In this document: one piece after another, positions 16,964-25,442 of the stretch
How the letters are laid out: the number at the start of each line of letters is the position of its first letter
Numbering within the stretch: position 1 is the stretch's first letter
The notes under the pieces: model-generated
Seen by the model: the letters and a program-made list of their open reading frames with translations, nothing else
The model's database searches: none
Told to the model about the DNA's origin: nothing
Assembly (NCBI RefSeq): GCF_000013445.1
Contig: NC_007796.1
Location: 1,896,936 to 1,960,935, forward strand
DNA from: Methanospirillum hungatei JF-1
GTDB lineage: Archaea; Halobacteriota; Methanomicrobia; Methanomicrobiales; Methanospirillaceae
Length of the DNA: 64,000 nucleotides
Direction: 5' to 3'
Position numbers and translations under genes: made by a program

Positions 16964-18763
16964 ATGCAGAATAATGAAAAACCTATTATTTTAAAAGGAA
17001 TCACAAAAGTTGAAGGATATGCTGAAGGAGAAGCTCTGGTTACCTCGAGTTTTTTAAGCCATCTGGTTAATGCAGTCAATTCTGACGGAGTTATCAGAAT
17101 ATTTGGCCATCCTCTCGTGGGGCAGTCATATGCCGGGAAGATTGTGGTATACGACACTGACAAATTTTCTACCGGAGGTGCATGGGGCCTCTATTTCAAG
17201 GCAAAAGTAACTAATTCAGCTCCAAAGGCTCTCATCTGTCGGACGGTCCATCCGATCAGTATTGGTGGTGCCATTGATGCCGGGATTCCTGCAGTGGATT
17301 CCTTTGATGTTGACCCATGGACCGTTATTCAGACCGGTGATTATGTGAAGATAACTGCACCAAAAGCAGGAGATGAAGGGATTATTAAGATTTATCCGAA
17401 AGATCCTGCACGGCGGGCAGAACTGGCAGAATTAAAATCCTTACCAAAAAAAGGGTGGGAAAAAAGTGACATCTCACTTACCCCCTATGAACAGGAGATG
17501 CTGGCCGGAAAGCATGGTAGACCAAAACAAGTAGCCATGGAACGGTTGGTGAAATTTGCTGAAGGGATGGGATCAAAGCGTATGGTGCCGATATGTTCCG
17601 CCCATCTCTTTGATGACCATCAGAGTCGTGATTATACCGTCGGGGCATGGCCTGCATTTGAAGAGTTCGCGAGTATGGGGGCTAAGGTAGTAGTGCCGAC
17701 CACTGTTGAGAGTACAGCCATGGGAGATGATCTTGTCGATGATAAAGGGATGCCCTGGCACTATTCCGTTATGGCCCCGGCCAGGGAAGTGTTCAAGGGG
17801 ATGGTTCCGGTCCATGAAAACCTGAAGAACATGGGTGCTACGGTGATCCCGACCTGTATCCCCTATGCCCACCTGGCCCCGCCAAAATTCGGTGAATATC
17901 TCGTTACTTCAGAGTCGAACGCTGCTGCATACAGTAATATTATGATTGGAGCGAGGGTAAACAGGGACCCTGCGAACATGGTTCTCTATGCTGCAATAAC
18001 CGGTGTCATGCCTGAATATGGGGTCCACCTGCAGGAGAACCGGATCGGTCAGATGATCTTTGACGTAGACCCTGCCGTGGTAAAGGAACTTGATGATGTC
18101 GGGGACTATGTGGCACTTGGCGGAGCGATCGGATTCCGGGCTGGTGACAGGGTACCTGTTGTATGCGGCCTTAACCGAATGACAAATGCTCAGGCAAAGG
18201 CATTTTGTGCCTGTGTATCTCCCGCATTGACCTACCCCATGATCCATATCGTCGGCATCACTCCTGAAGCAAGGACGATTGAAGAGGCTTTCGGAGGGGA
18301 GATCCCAAAGGATGTTGAGCGTGTACGTATCACCAAATCAGATCTTGCGGCGGTATATCAGAACCTTCGACAGACGGAGAAGACCAGTATTGATGCAGCG
18401 GTTATCGGTTGTCCGTTTCTGATGTTTGAAGAACTAGCGGATATTGCTGGAATGCTGGACGGGCAGAAGGTATCCGCACCTCTCTGGCTTTACACCGACT
18501 ATGTGAATTACAGTGCAGCGAAAAAGGCAGGTATCCTCGAGAAGATAGAGGCCAGCGGAGCACGGGTCGTGCATTCATCCTGTCCGGGGATGGTCGTCAG
18601 GGCACCTGCAGATGCGGAGAAACTTGTCTTTGCCACAGACAGTCTGAAAGTTGCTATGCTCTTTGCCGGTATAGGCTGGCCGAAGAACTGGCTTGGAACA
18701 CGAAAAGATGTCATCCAGGCAGCGATAACTGGCACGTATGTTCAGAATAAGTGGCTGAACTGA
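16964..18763 (+). CDS. aconitase X, swivel (DUF126) and catalytic (DUF521) domains fused
   Basis: In this 599-residue protein, residues about 5-145 match the small swivel domain (GHPLVGQSYAGKIV, HPISIGGAIDAGIPAVD, QTGDYVKI). Residues about 190-595 match the AcnX catalytic domain (TCIPYAHLAPP, ESNAAAYSNIMIGARVNRDP, AITGVMPEYGVH, SSCPGMVV). Separate archaeal subunits form phosphomevalonate dehydratase of the mevalonate pathway; fused AcnX proteins include cis-3-hydroxyproline dehydratases. Fusion and the neighbouring peptidase suggest a catabolic dehydratase, but this is inference. A GAGAG ribosome site precedes the ATG. Cysteines in TCIP, FCAC and SSCP could hold the Fe-S cluster. Confidence 0.88.
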   Translation: MQNNEKPIILKGITKVEGYAEGEALVTSSFLSHLVNAVNSDGVIRIFGHPLVGQSYAGKIVVYDTDKFSTGGAWGLYFKAKVTNSAPKALICRTVHPISIGGAIDAGIPAVDSFDVDPWTVIQTGDYVKITAPKAGDEGIIKIYPKDPARRAELAELKSLPKKGWEKSDISLTPYEQEMLAGKHGRPKQVAMERLVKFAEGMGSKRMVPICSAHLFDDHQSRDYTVGAWPAFEEFASMGAKVVVPTTVESTAMGDDLVDDKGMPWHYSVMAPAREVFKGMVPVHENLKNMGATVIPTCIPYAHLAPPKFGEYLVTSESNAAAYSNIMIGARVNRDPANMVLYAAITGVMPEYGVHLQENRIGQMIFDVDPAVVKELDDVGDYVALGGAIGFRAGDRVPVVCGLNRMTNAQAKAFCACVSPALTYPMIHIVGITPEARTIEEAFGGEIPKDVERVRITKSDLAAVYQNLRQTEKTSIDAAVIGCPFLMFEELADIAGMLDGQKVSAPLWLYTDYVNYSAAKKAGILEKIEASGARVVHSSCPGMVVRAPADAEKLVFATDSLKVAMLFAGIGWPKNWLGTRKDVIQAAITGTYVQNKWLN

Positions 18764-18790
18764 GTACTTCCTTTCCCAGGGCCAGGATAC

Positions 18791-19890
18791 ATTAGGGATG
18801 TCTATAAACGATTAGCAAAGAAACTGGACGAATTGCCACAGGGGTTCCCCTCTACCGATACAGGTGTTGAGCTCAGGATCTTACAGCACATCTTCACCCC
18901 TGAAGATGCAGAGATGGCACTTCAGATGACGCCGGCTCCTGAAACCGCAGAACAGGTAGCCGCAAGACTTTCAAAACCGGTTGAAGAGATCCGTGCAATG
19001 CTGGATCAGATGGCAGAAAAGGGACAGATAGCCTCACTAACGATAGGGGGACACCAGGTCTACCGGTTCATTCCTTTTGTCATTGGGATCTATGAATTTC
19101 AGCGTAAAGAAAGATTAACGAAAGAACTTGCCGAACTTTTCGAAGAATACGGGCCACATCTTGCGGGGGCTACAGGAGGTCATGCCCCTCATATCGCTCG
19201 TGTCATACCGGTCAATGCTGCAATTCCAACCGATCTTCAGGTGCTCCAGCAGGACGATATCCGTCAGATCCTCAATAATGCCAAATCATTCAGGCTTCAG
19301 GACTGTATCTGTCGGAAGGAGAAGAAACTTCTGGGAGATCACTGTAAACATACCATCCATAACTGCATTCATTATTCCATGGAGGAGAATGCCTTTGATT
19401 ACTTCAATCCGGAGGGTGAGATCATCACCAGGGAAGAGGCATTTCAAATATTAGAACAGAACGATCAGGAAGGGCTGGTTCACACAACCTATAACATAAT
19501 GAATGTTCAGGGGGCTTTCTTTGTAGTTGTTGTTCCTGCAGTTGTGCGATGATACGGGCTCTGAAGGAGTTCAAGGCCCCATATATGATAGCGAAAAGCA
19601 ATTATATGGCCCAAATCGATGAGGATGCCTGTATTGCATGTGGGATCTGCAGGGATGAACGCTGCCCGATGGATGCGATAGTTGAAGAAGACGGAGAATT
19701 TCAGGTTTTAAATGACCGCTGTATCGGGTGTGGTGTGTGCATAATCACCTGTCCTTCCAAAGCAATTACCCTGATTGAAAGACCTGTGCAGGAGCGGGAT
19801 CCGATTGCGTCTGATATCACAGAATGGGGAAAAATGCGAATGACAAATCGTATGCTGGATGAACAGAAGATCCAGGGTGTTCCGAAATGA
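18791..19890 (+). pseudogene. 4Fe-4S protein split by a one-base frameshift
   Basis: Two adjacent frames together encode one recognisable protein. The first has a helical/HTH-like region, CICRKEKKLLGDHC and HTTYN. The second has a CSCCSCSC cluster, FKAPYMIAKSN, then two 4Fe-4S ferredoxin motifs (CIACGICRDERCP and CIGCGVCIITCP). In related proteins the HTTYN segment runs straight into a Cys-rich CNCC-like cluster. Here the cluster is readable only from the second frame. Adding one G to the five-G run at 19510-19514 restores a single frame of about 366 residues. Conserved sequence begins at an ATT (18791), ahead of the first usable TTG (18833). It lies 27 bases after aconitase X. Electron-transfer or sensing roles are possible. 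Confidence 0.75.
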
Positions 19891-20076
19891 AGAGATGAAG
19901 AGATCAATACCGAAAAATATTTTATCATAGAATACAATCACAAGCCTGCGAATTATTCTGGTAATTTGCGGTATTTCGCCGGAAATTTAGGAATACTACC
20001 ACCAGTACTACATTTTTTATTGTATTTTCCATGCGTGATGAAACATCCTTTTTCCTCTGGGTTGATATATTAAGGA

Positions 20077-21162
20077 ATGAGCCCTATCTTAGCGAAGAGG
20101 TATTTAGTAGAGGACTTTACAGACACGTTCGATCTTATCGGAGATCGACTATCAAAATCCCTGATTCAGGAGATTCTATCAGAGTATGAAGAGATAGGGG
20201 CTGATGATCCAGATAATTTTCCAGTATCTTTTGACTGCGAGAGTTTGCTTACTCTTCTTGGAGAACATGAAAAAGCCATTAGATGCCTTGATCAGATACA
20301 GTGTGATTATGGAAAAGGGATGCGGATGCTCAGATATGCCTCCCATTATGCAGGTTTAAATGACATTGAAGGTGTGAAAAAATCCCTTCATCCGCTCCTT
20401 ACCAATCCCACAGATGAACATGAAAAAGAATGTGCATTTATCGCCGCAGGCCGTATTGGGGATCGGGATTTGGCAGTCCGGTTATGGGAAGAACTTATCA
20501 GGGAGAAAGGACTTGGAAACCAGAGAATTACTAATGAAGTAATAGGAAGTCCGGATGCTTTCAACTGTCTTTCCCACCTGCAATTCCGTGAATGGTACGA
20601 GGGAATTCACCTCCTCTATCGGTATGATATCAAAGAAAACCGGGATATTGAACTATGTGCCCTGGTATCTCTGCTTCATTATCAGATCGGAATAATTTAT
20701 AATACCATCATCGATATGATTCAGAATACCGGCCCGTATGAGTCATTCACCGGGCTTGTCGTCGCCATTGCTGTTTCAAGTGGAACCCATTCCTGGATCA
20801 CTGAATTTCGGGATATTGCAACTATTGATGAACCAAAAGTGTATCACGAACTTATCCTGAATCTTGAGGGAGTGCGCAAATACCTGGCGTTCTTTACCAT
20901 AGGTGAGCGGTTACTTACGATGTCCACATCAGGTTCCAAGCCTGATAAATCGTCCATATACAAACTTCTCCGTGATACCGGCGGGGATATGTACCAGGTT
21001 TTTACTCTTCTGGAGTTATTTACCAGGGTAGCGGATGATGCTGATTATGTACATCTTCTGGATATTGTGCTGCAAATGGAACCAGATATCGCACGAAAAA
21101 CCGTGATACGAAAAGAGATGGAGGGATTTCTCGGACCACAGCCTCCATTTGACTATGTATAG
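20077..21162 (+). CDS. helical-repeat protein of unknown function
   Basis: I do not recognise this 361-residue family. It is almost entirely alpha-helical, with paired amphipathic helices in residues about 45-150 (SLLTLLGEHEKAIRCLDQI, MRMLRYASHYAGLNDIEGV, CAFIAAGRIGDRDLAVRLW). These resemble TPR-like repeats. There is no signal peptide or membrane segment, and a second helical block forms the C-terminus. It is preceded by an AT-rich region with a TATATTA box close to the ATG and followed after 110 bases by the acylphosphatase-coiled-coil gene. A scaffold role is only a guess. Confidence 0.65.
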   Translation: MSPILAKRYLVEDFTDTFDLIGDRLSKSLIQEILSEYEEIGADDPDNFPVSFDCESLLTLLGEHEKAIRCLDQIQCDYGKGMRMLRYASHYAGLNDIEGVKKSLHPLLTNPTDEHEKECAFIAAGRIGDRDLAVRLWEELIREKGLGNQRITNEVIGSPDAFNCLSHLQFREWYEGIHLLYRYDIKENRDIELCALVSLLHYQIGIIYNTIIDMIQNTGPYESFTGLVVAIAVSSGTHSWITEFRDIATIDEPKVYHELILNLEGVRKYLAFFTIGERLLTMSTSGSKPDKSSIYKLLRDTGGDMYQVFTLLELFTRVADDADYVHLLDIVLQMEPDIARKTVIRKEMEGFLGPQPPFDYV

Positions 21163-21272
21163 GGATACTCAGAAGAAAACCCGAACTTTTTTTGAGCAGC
21201 CGAGTTTGGTTACTGCGAATACGAACATGTCAGTCAGGAATATAAGAGGATATCTTCCAAGAGGATATTATT

Positions 21273-22028
21273 ATGGAAGAACATAGTACAACTATGGATT
21301 TTAGCCAGTTGATTCGTCTCAATATGAGAATTATTGGGACAGTACAACGGGTAGGATATCGTCATATTGTCCAGAATATTGCGCGAAAACATAATATCAC
21401 CGGCACTATTGAAAATCTTGAGGGCTATGATGTCAGGATCGTCGCTGAAGGTACCAGAAAGGATCTTGAAGCGTTCAAGCAGGCAATAAAAATATCTGAG
21501 TACCCCATACTGGTAGAATGTATTGAGTCCAGCGAAGAGCCATATCTCGGATGTTTTTCATACTTTCAGGTCATTCGGGGATCTCCAGAAGAGGAACTGG
21601 CAGAACGGTTTGACTCAGCAATCGCGATTTTTTCACGAATGGAGAGAAAACAAGACCAGGCATTGGAAATGCATAAGGAGTCCATTGGCCTGCAGCAGGA
21701 AACACTAGGACTTCAGAAGGAAACAATTTCATTACAGAAGGAGACATTAGGACTTCAAAAGGAAACATTAGAACTTCAGAAGGAAACATTAGAACTTCAG
21801 AAGGAAACAATTTCATTACAGAAGGAGACATTAGGACTTCAGAAGGAAACAATTTCATTACAAACAGAGACTGTTTCTCTCCAGAAAGAAACCCTTGAGG
21901 AGATCAAAGGTACCAGATCAGACCTTGACAAAGGTTTCAATTCCGAACTTCGTGAGATGCGTGAAGAACTCAGAGAAATTCGGAATGCCCTCATACATGC
22001 AGGAATTATGCAAACCGTGAAGTCCTAA
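21273..22028 (+). CDS. acylphosphatase domain fused to a long heptad coiled coil
   Basis: Residues about 15-105 form an acylphosphatase domain with both catalytic residues at the canonical 18-residue spacing: Arg 30 in VQRVGYR and Asn 48 in TIENLEG. Residues about 130-213 are twelve nearly identical heptads of the type LQKETLx. They should form one uninterrupted coiled coil some 12 nm long. A charged helix (SELREMREELREIRNAL) follows. A GAGGAT ribosome site precedes the ATG. Acylphosphatase cleaves acyl phosphates, and the coiled coil probably makes a multimer or docks a partner. A diverged paralog of the same layout lies at 50374-50850. Confidence 0.85.
   Translation: MEEHSTTMDFSQLIRLNMRIIGTVQRVGYRHIVQNIARKHNITGTIENLEGYDVRIVAEGTRKDLEAFKQAIKISEYPILVECIESSEEPYLGCFSYFQVIRGSPEEELAERFDSAIAIFSRMERKQDQALEMHKESIGLQQETLGLQKETISLQKETLGLQKETLELQKETLELQKETISLQKETLGLQKETISLQTETVSLQKETLEEIKGTRSDLDKGFNSELREMREELREIRNALIHAGIMQTVKS
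21660..21911 (+). repeat. 21-bp tandem repeat encoding heptads
   Basis: About twelve 21-bp units in frame encode the coiled-coil heptads. The central units, roughly 21690-21890, are near identical. Such an array can gain or lose whole heptads by slippage without shifting the frame. Confidence 0.85.
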
Positions 22029-22197
22029 CAGGGATTAACTCTGATAAGCAGGGTTTAACGTTTTAAATTTTTGCAAGATAGTCTCCATTGAATAAACACG
22101 GCAAAACTCAATCCTTTCCCCTTTCGTTCACTTATACCATCTCTCCGATAATCAAAGCACTATTCTTAATGCACAATCCTGAATACCTGTACGTATG

Positions 22198-22275
22198 GCC
22201 TACCATGGTGATCTTGATGCATGGTACAATACGGGATATGCATTGAAAGAACAGGGTAAATATGTGACAGCATGA
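22198..22275 (+). pseudogene. fragment of a TPR-repeat protein
   Basis: The frame reads GDLDAWYNTGYALKEQGKY, the consensus of a single tetratricopeptide repeat, and then meets a TGA three codons later. No TPR sequence is seen on either side. This looks like the remnant of a TPR gene of the type common in methanogens. The rest of the 22029-22382 gap holds nothing I can identify. Confidence 0.55.
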
Positions 22276-22382
22276 CCTGTGGAAGAAAATTATTCAGAAT
22301 AGGATACGTGTATCACGTTCTTCCAGAAGAAGGGGTGGTGACGATGAGGAAAAATGAATTCTGGTAGATATTATTCACCTGA

Positions 22383-23411
22383 TTATTCCCGATGCATCAC
22401 CTTCACCCGGTCTCCAAGTTCTCTGATTATTTTCTCTACCCAGATATCCCATACTACCGGTTCAATGGGAACCTTTTCTGCGATCTCAATGCCCAGTTCA
22501 TCATCCCGTTCCCTGACAACTTGTAAAATAACACTGCCAGGTGCATACCCTTCCGGCACAATCCCGTCAATATCACCGTCGGTAATTCCAAGAACCGGTA
22601 TGCCCCGGGAACACCCGATATGACCACAGATTGAGGTTGTGTCATCTCCGATGGTGACAAGGCCGCAGATATCAGGATCAAAGGCTCCAAAACAGGCCAT
22701 GGCAGAGTGATCAATGACGACAACATGTCCCTCCTGCACCTTCTGGGAACCTTTCTTAGGCCGCGATATCCTGATATTTCCACTTTTACACCAGGCTTTC
22801 GAGACATCCGGACATCCAAACCGGATGAGTTTTTCAACTCCGTGATCTTTCAGTTCAATTCCGGATACTGCCTGAATGGTCCCATCCTGAAGTGATATAA
22901 CCGCTTCTTCACCGGTTGCAAAGCCGATGATGATCCCATTTACAAAGACCGGTTCACCAGGGAGACAACCGCCGATGACCCGTGTATCAGGAGGAGAGCT
23001 CTCATGATAATTACCTGAAACGACCGGATATCCGGTTATCTCTGACAACCATGTTGAGAGGGAGGGATCTACCACCCCCCAGGTTACTATCTGACAGGTT
23101 CCGGGATCGATAAGAATGAGCCCCCGGTCTTTGAGGTGGGAGTGGATAAGAGACCCGAACCGGTGAGCAGAAGCATTCGTTTTTGCCCGGTGGATGAGAA
23201 CTGCCTGATCACTTTGGTATTCGGAAAGGATTTCACTAGGTCGTCTACCATCATAGATAACCGGGAGTCCTGATTCTTCAGCTGCTGTCCGGGCCATGAC
23301 TCCGGCAACAAGAGATAAACGAGGGTGAAGGAGGGAGATAAGCCGGGCTGCATCGCCGTAGTCAAAAACATCGGCTCCGTGAAAGATGAGGGTGAGAATG
23401 TGAGTTGGAAT
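22383..23411 (-). CDS. DUF2117 family protein with apparent ATT start
   Basis: The frame of about 342 residues matches the DUF2117 proteins conserved in methanogens, whose function is not established. Recognisable stretches are FHGADVFDYGDAARLISLL near the N-terminus and EEAVISLQDG, VIDHSAMACFG, TTSICGHIGCSRGIPVLG later. The first ATG in frame (23297) lies 38 codons inside conserved sequence. Upstream, a perfect AAGGAGG (23419-23425) sits seven bases before an ATT at 23411-23409, and conserved sequence begins directly after it. ATT is therefore the most likely start, or a mutated ATG. It appears to be transcribed alone. Confidence 0.75.
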   Translation of the reverse strand: MPTHILTLIFHGADVFDYGDAARLISLLHPRLSLVAGVMARTAAEESGLPVIYDGRRPSEILSEYQSDQAVLIHRAKTNASAHRFGSLIHSHLKDRGLILIDPGTCQIVTWGVVDPSLSTWLSEITGYPVVSGNYHESSPPDTRVIGGCLPGEPVFVNGIIIGFATGEEAVISLQDGTIQAVSGIELKDHGVEKLIRFGCPDVSKAWCKSGNIRISRPKKGSQKVQEGHVVVIDHSAMACFGAFDPDICGLVTIGDDTTSICGHIGCSRGIPVLGITDGDIDGIVPEGYAPGSVILQVVRERDDELGIEIAEKVPIEPVVWDIWVEKIIRELGDRVKVMHRE

Positions 23412-23613
23412 AGAAAGGCCTCCTTGAAAACCAGGTATGTTATTATTGATAATAATCCTGAAGGTTCATCCTTGGGGTTTCTTTCATGCTATCAAAGTCA
23501 GAATCATCAGAAACTATCACTTTCACCACATAGATAAGAATTAATGAACAAGTCTGGACGTTATCCATTATTATTGGTCGTTAAACATGATTGAAAAGAT
23601 GTATTTGAGGATT
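23412..23613. other. gene-free AT-rich stretch
   Basis: This is the upstream region of the DUF2117 gene. Beyond the ribosome site at 23419-23425 I see only AT-rich sequence that may contain its promoter, and no gene. Confidence 0.35.
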
Positions 23614-23778
23614 TTAATACCACTCATACGGGAAGACATGAGAATCAAGACAAAAATAATTCATTCGCTCCTCATGCTCCTTTTCAATTACATCTTTGAA
23701 AGGGATAGGTTTTTTCAACTTATTTTTGACAATCGAACAAAAATTTTCAAGATTTGAATCGGTGTAACGTTGTCTCAT
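23614..23778 (-). CDS. small hypothetical protein, 54 residues
   Basis: The short open frame begins with ATG (MRQRYTDSN) and is rich in charged residues (VKNKLKKPIPFKDVIEKEHEER). It ends in an aromatic tail, HVFPYEWY. Composition looks protein-like, and a GAGATAGG purine stretch precedes the start. I recognise no family; it may be a small independent gene or a fragment of a larger lost one. Confidence 0.3.
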   Translation of the reverse strand: MRQRYTDSNLENFCSIVKNKLKKPIPFKDVIEKEHEERMNYFCLDSHVFPYEWY

Positions 23779-24040
23779 ACAACCTATCTCTTTTCCCTGA
23801 AGGAAGGGAACGATGAAAGACGGAGCAGTAATGATGAATTATCCTTGCAATATGATAAATATATCAATGAGTAGGAGCACGTGGGGAGTCTGCCTTCATA
23901 ATAATGAAGGTGATGCTTGTGTTTTCCGGTTTTTCAGGATACAAAAAAAATTAGAGAGAATTACCAGCGTCAATTTTCAGGGATTAATTCAGAGAACACC
24001 AAAAATTTCAATTGAATGCCAGGTTCTACTGTATAAATTA
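23779..24040. other. gene-free stretch upstream of the RelE-type module
   Basis: Very AT-rich DNA with an unconvincing open frame from 23813 that overlaps the next promoter. A TATA-like TATAAATTA at 24031-24039 probably belongs to the downstream toxin-antitoxin module. Confidence 0.4.
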
Positions 24041-24070
24041 AGGGTGCACATTTTGCCATATATGCACACT
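24041..24070. promoter_or_regulatory. operator-like palindrome before the RelE-type module
   Basis: The arms AGGGTGCACAT and ATATGCACACT (9 of 11 positions symmetric) surround an 8-bp spacer. They lie just downstream of the TATA-like box and 24 bases before the first gene. Toxin-antitoxin operons are normally autorepressed by the antitoxin, and this is the expected place for that site. Confidence 0.5.
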
Positions 24071-24093
24071 TTATCAATTAGGGTAACGAATTT

Positions 24094-24348
24094 ATGAATA
24101 TGGAATCAGGTATTCATAAAGTAAACCAAAATGAGATTAAACGAATTCCCATTAAAGTTCCAACCTGGCAGGGTCTTCATGATCTAAAAGAGGCAGGGCA
24201 GAGTTATGATAACCTTATTGCCGGAATGATAAAGCGTGAAAAAGATTATCGTGACTGGCAGATGGTTATGAAGATTGATCAGTCGGGGGAATTTGAACCA
24301 TTTGATGCAGAGAAAATTTTGAACGGAGACTCTGCGGAAGAGGGATAA
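24094..24348 (+). CDS. antitoxin of a RelE-type module
   Basis: The 84-residue protein has the pattern of archaeal antitoxins paired with RelE/ParE toxins. A short basic strand (RIPIKVPTWQGLHDLKEAGQ), a helix (SYDNLIAGMIKREKDY) and an acidic C-terminus suited to wrap the toxin follow one another. It precedes the toxin gene by five bases. The N-terminal part would bind DNA and autorepress. Two starts (24094, or the ATG two codons on) are equally possible. The assignment rests mainly on its neighbour. Confidence 0.7.
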   Translation: MNMESGIHKVNQNEIKRIPIKVPTWQGLHDLKEAGQSYDNLIAGMIKREKDYRDWQMVMKIDQSGEFEPFDAEKILNGDSAEEG

Positions 24349-24353
24349 GAACA

Positions 24354-24635
24354 GTGTTTATAATCCTTATTGAAAAAAAGGCTCGTGAATATCTTCAGAA
24401 ATTGCCAATAAAAACCCGTCGCATTATTGTTGAGAAAATTCAGGAACTGCAGATAAACCCCTTTTCAGGTGGCAATAAGGAAAGAATTGAATATCATAAG
24501 CCTCCCGCAGTGTATCTTCTCCATATATCCCGCTCTTATACTGTATTTTACCTGATAGACGAAGAAAAAGATGTTGTGAAAATTGAAACGATAGAAACGA
24601 TTGAAAAAGCCCATAAAACATACACCAGAAAATAA
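24354..24635 (+). CDS. RelE/ParE superfamily toxin
   Basis: The 93-residue protein has the RelE fold pattern: an opening ILIEKKAREYLQKLP helix region, KIQELQINPFSGG, and then beta strands VYLLHISRSYTVFYLIDEE and VKIETIETIEKAHKTY. RelE toxins cut mRNA in the ribosome, while ParE relatives poison gyrase; which applies is not clear. The basic residues, including Arg in ISRSYT, fit an RNase. It starts with GTG, five bases after the antitoxin stop, and appears intact. Confidence 0.85.
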   Translation: MFIILIEKKAREYLQKLPIKTRRIIVEKIQELQINPFSGGNKERIEYHKPPAVYLLHISRSYTVFYLIDEEKDVVKIETIETIEKAHKTYTRK

Positions 24636-24763
24636 TGATTGTGAACCATGATTTTTGATGGGATCACTAGTCGTATGCAACCGGAACTGATTTTTCCTAT
24701 TGACTTCAGGCTGAGGAGTAATAACAACTCATTAAACACCTGTACGTCGACATATACTCACGA

Positions 24764-25439
24764 ATGGGCCATTCAATAACTCCACCACTCCGGATCATTT
24801 CATGGAACTACCATCCGCTGTCCACTCAAATGTCCACACTGTTATTCTGACGCCGGGACCCGCGATGTGTCAGACCCGCTCTCAACCACCGAGGCATTTG
24901 GCATTCTTGATCAGATAAAGGCGACCGGGAATCCTGTTGTTATCCTGAGCGGAGGAGAGCCGATGATGCAGGATCTCCCTGAAGCAAAAAGTCTGGTCGC
25001 TTCCATGAAAGGAGGATGTAGTGCAGGCATCAGAGTTGTGAACGTGACCGAGACTGGTGACCTCTATCCATGCCAGTTTGCACAAATACCAGAGTTTCGA
25101 ATCGGTTCAATACGGGAACAGCCATTCTCGAAACTCTGGAATGATCCTGAAAACCCGGTTCTGAAAATGTTCAGGGGAAAAAAGGAGTGTCTCACCGGAA
25201 AGCGCCGATCCTGTTCATACCTGGACCTCTGCGGGGGAGGATGCCGGGTCAGGGCATACTGGCAGTCCGGAGAATTTTATGCTGACGATCCGTTCTGTTT
25301 TATAGAAAAATGGACCACGCATAGCCCTTTCTCACGGAGGATGAACCCGAATGTTCCAGCGATGAGGAACGGTCATGATAGTATATCAGGTTGTAAAATG
25401 AATGTCATATACATGATCGATCTGTACCCCACTGCTTAA
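24764..25439 (+). pseudogene. radical SAM/SPASM protein with frameshift and large internal deletion
   Basis: The remains of an AhbC/AhbD/NirJ-like radical SAM gene. The first 15 codons (ITPPLRIISWN) are one frame away from the rest. After the shift come the CPLKCPHC cluster motif (CxxxCxxC) and ILSGGEP. The sequence then jumps within a few residues to the last part of a SPASM domain: CSAGIRVVNVTETGDLYPCQF, RRSCSYLDLCGGGC and DDPFC. About 150 residues of the barrel are missing. The C-terminus also runs on into unrelated sequence. In life the family removes side chains of heme precursors or modifies peptides; this copy cannot. Confidence 0.8.
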
Positions 25440-25442
25440 CGT

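Noticed and set aside
21660-21911. 21-bp tandem repeats as a CRISPR or satellite array
   Set aside because: Units are contiguous without spacers and in frame with a coiled coil; they are coding repeats.
23813-24097. Open frame before the RelE-type antitoxin
   Set aside because: Overlaps the promoter and operator of that module and has no recognisable composition.
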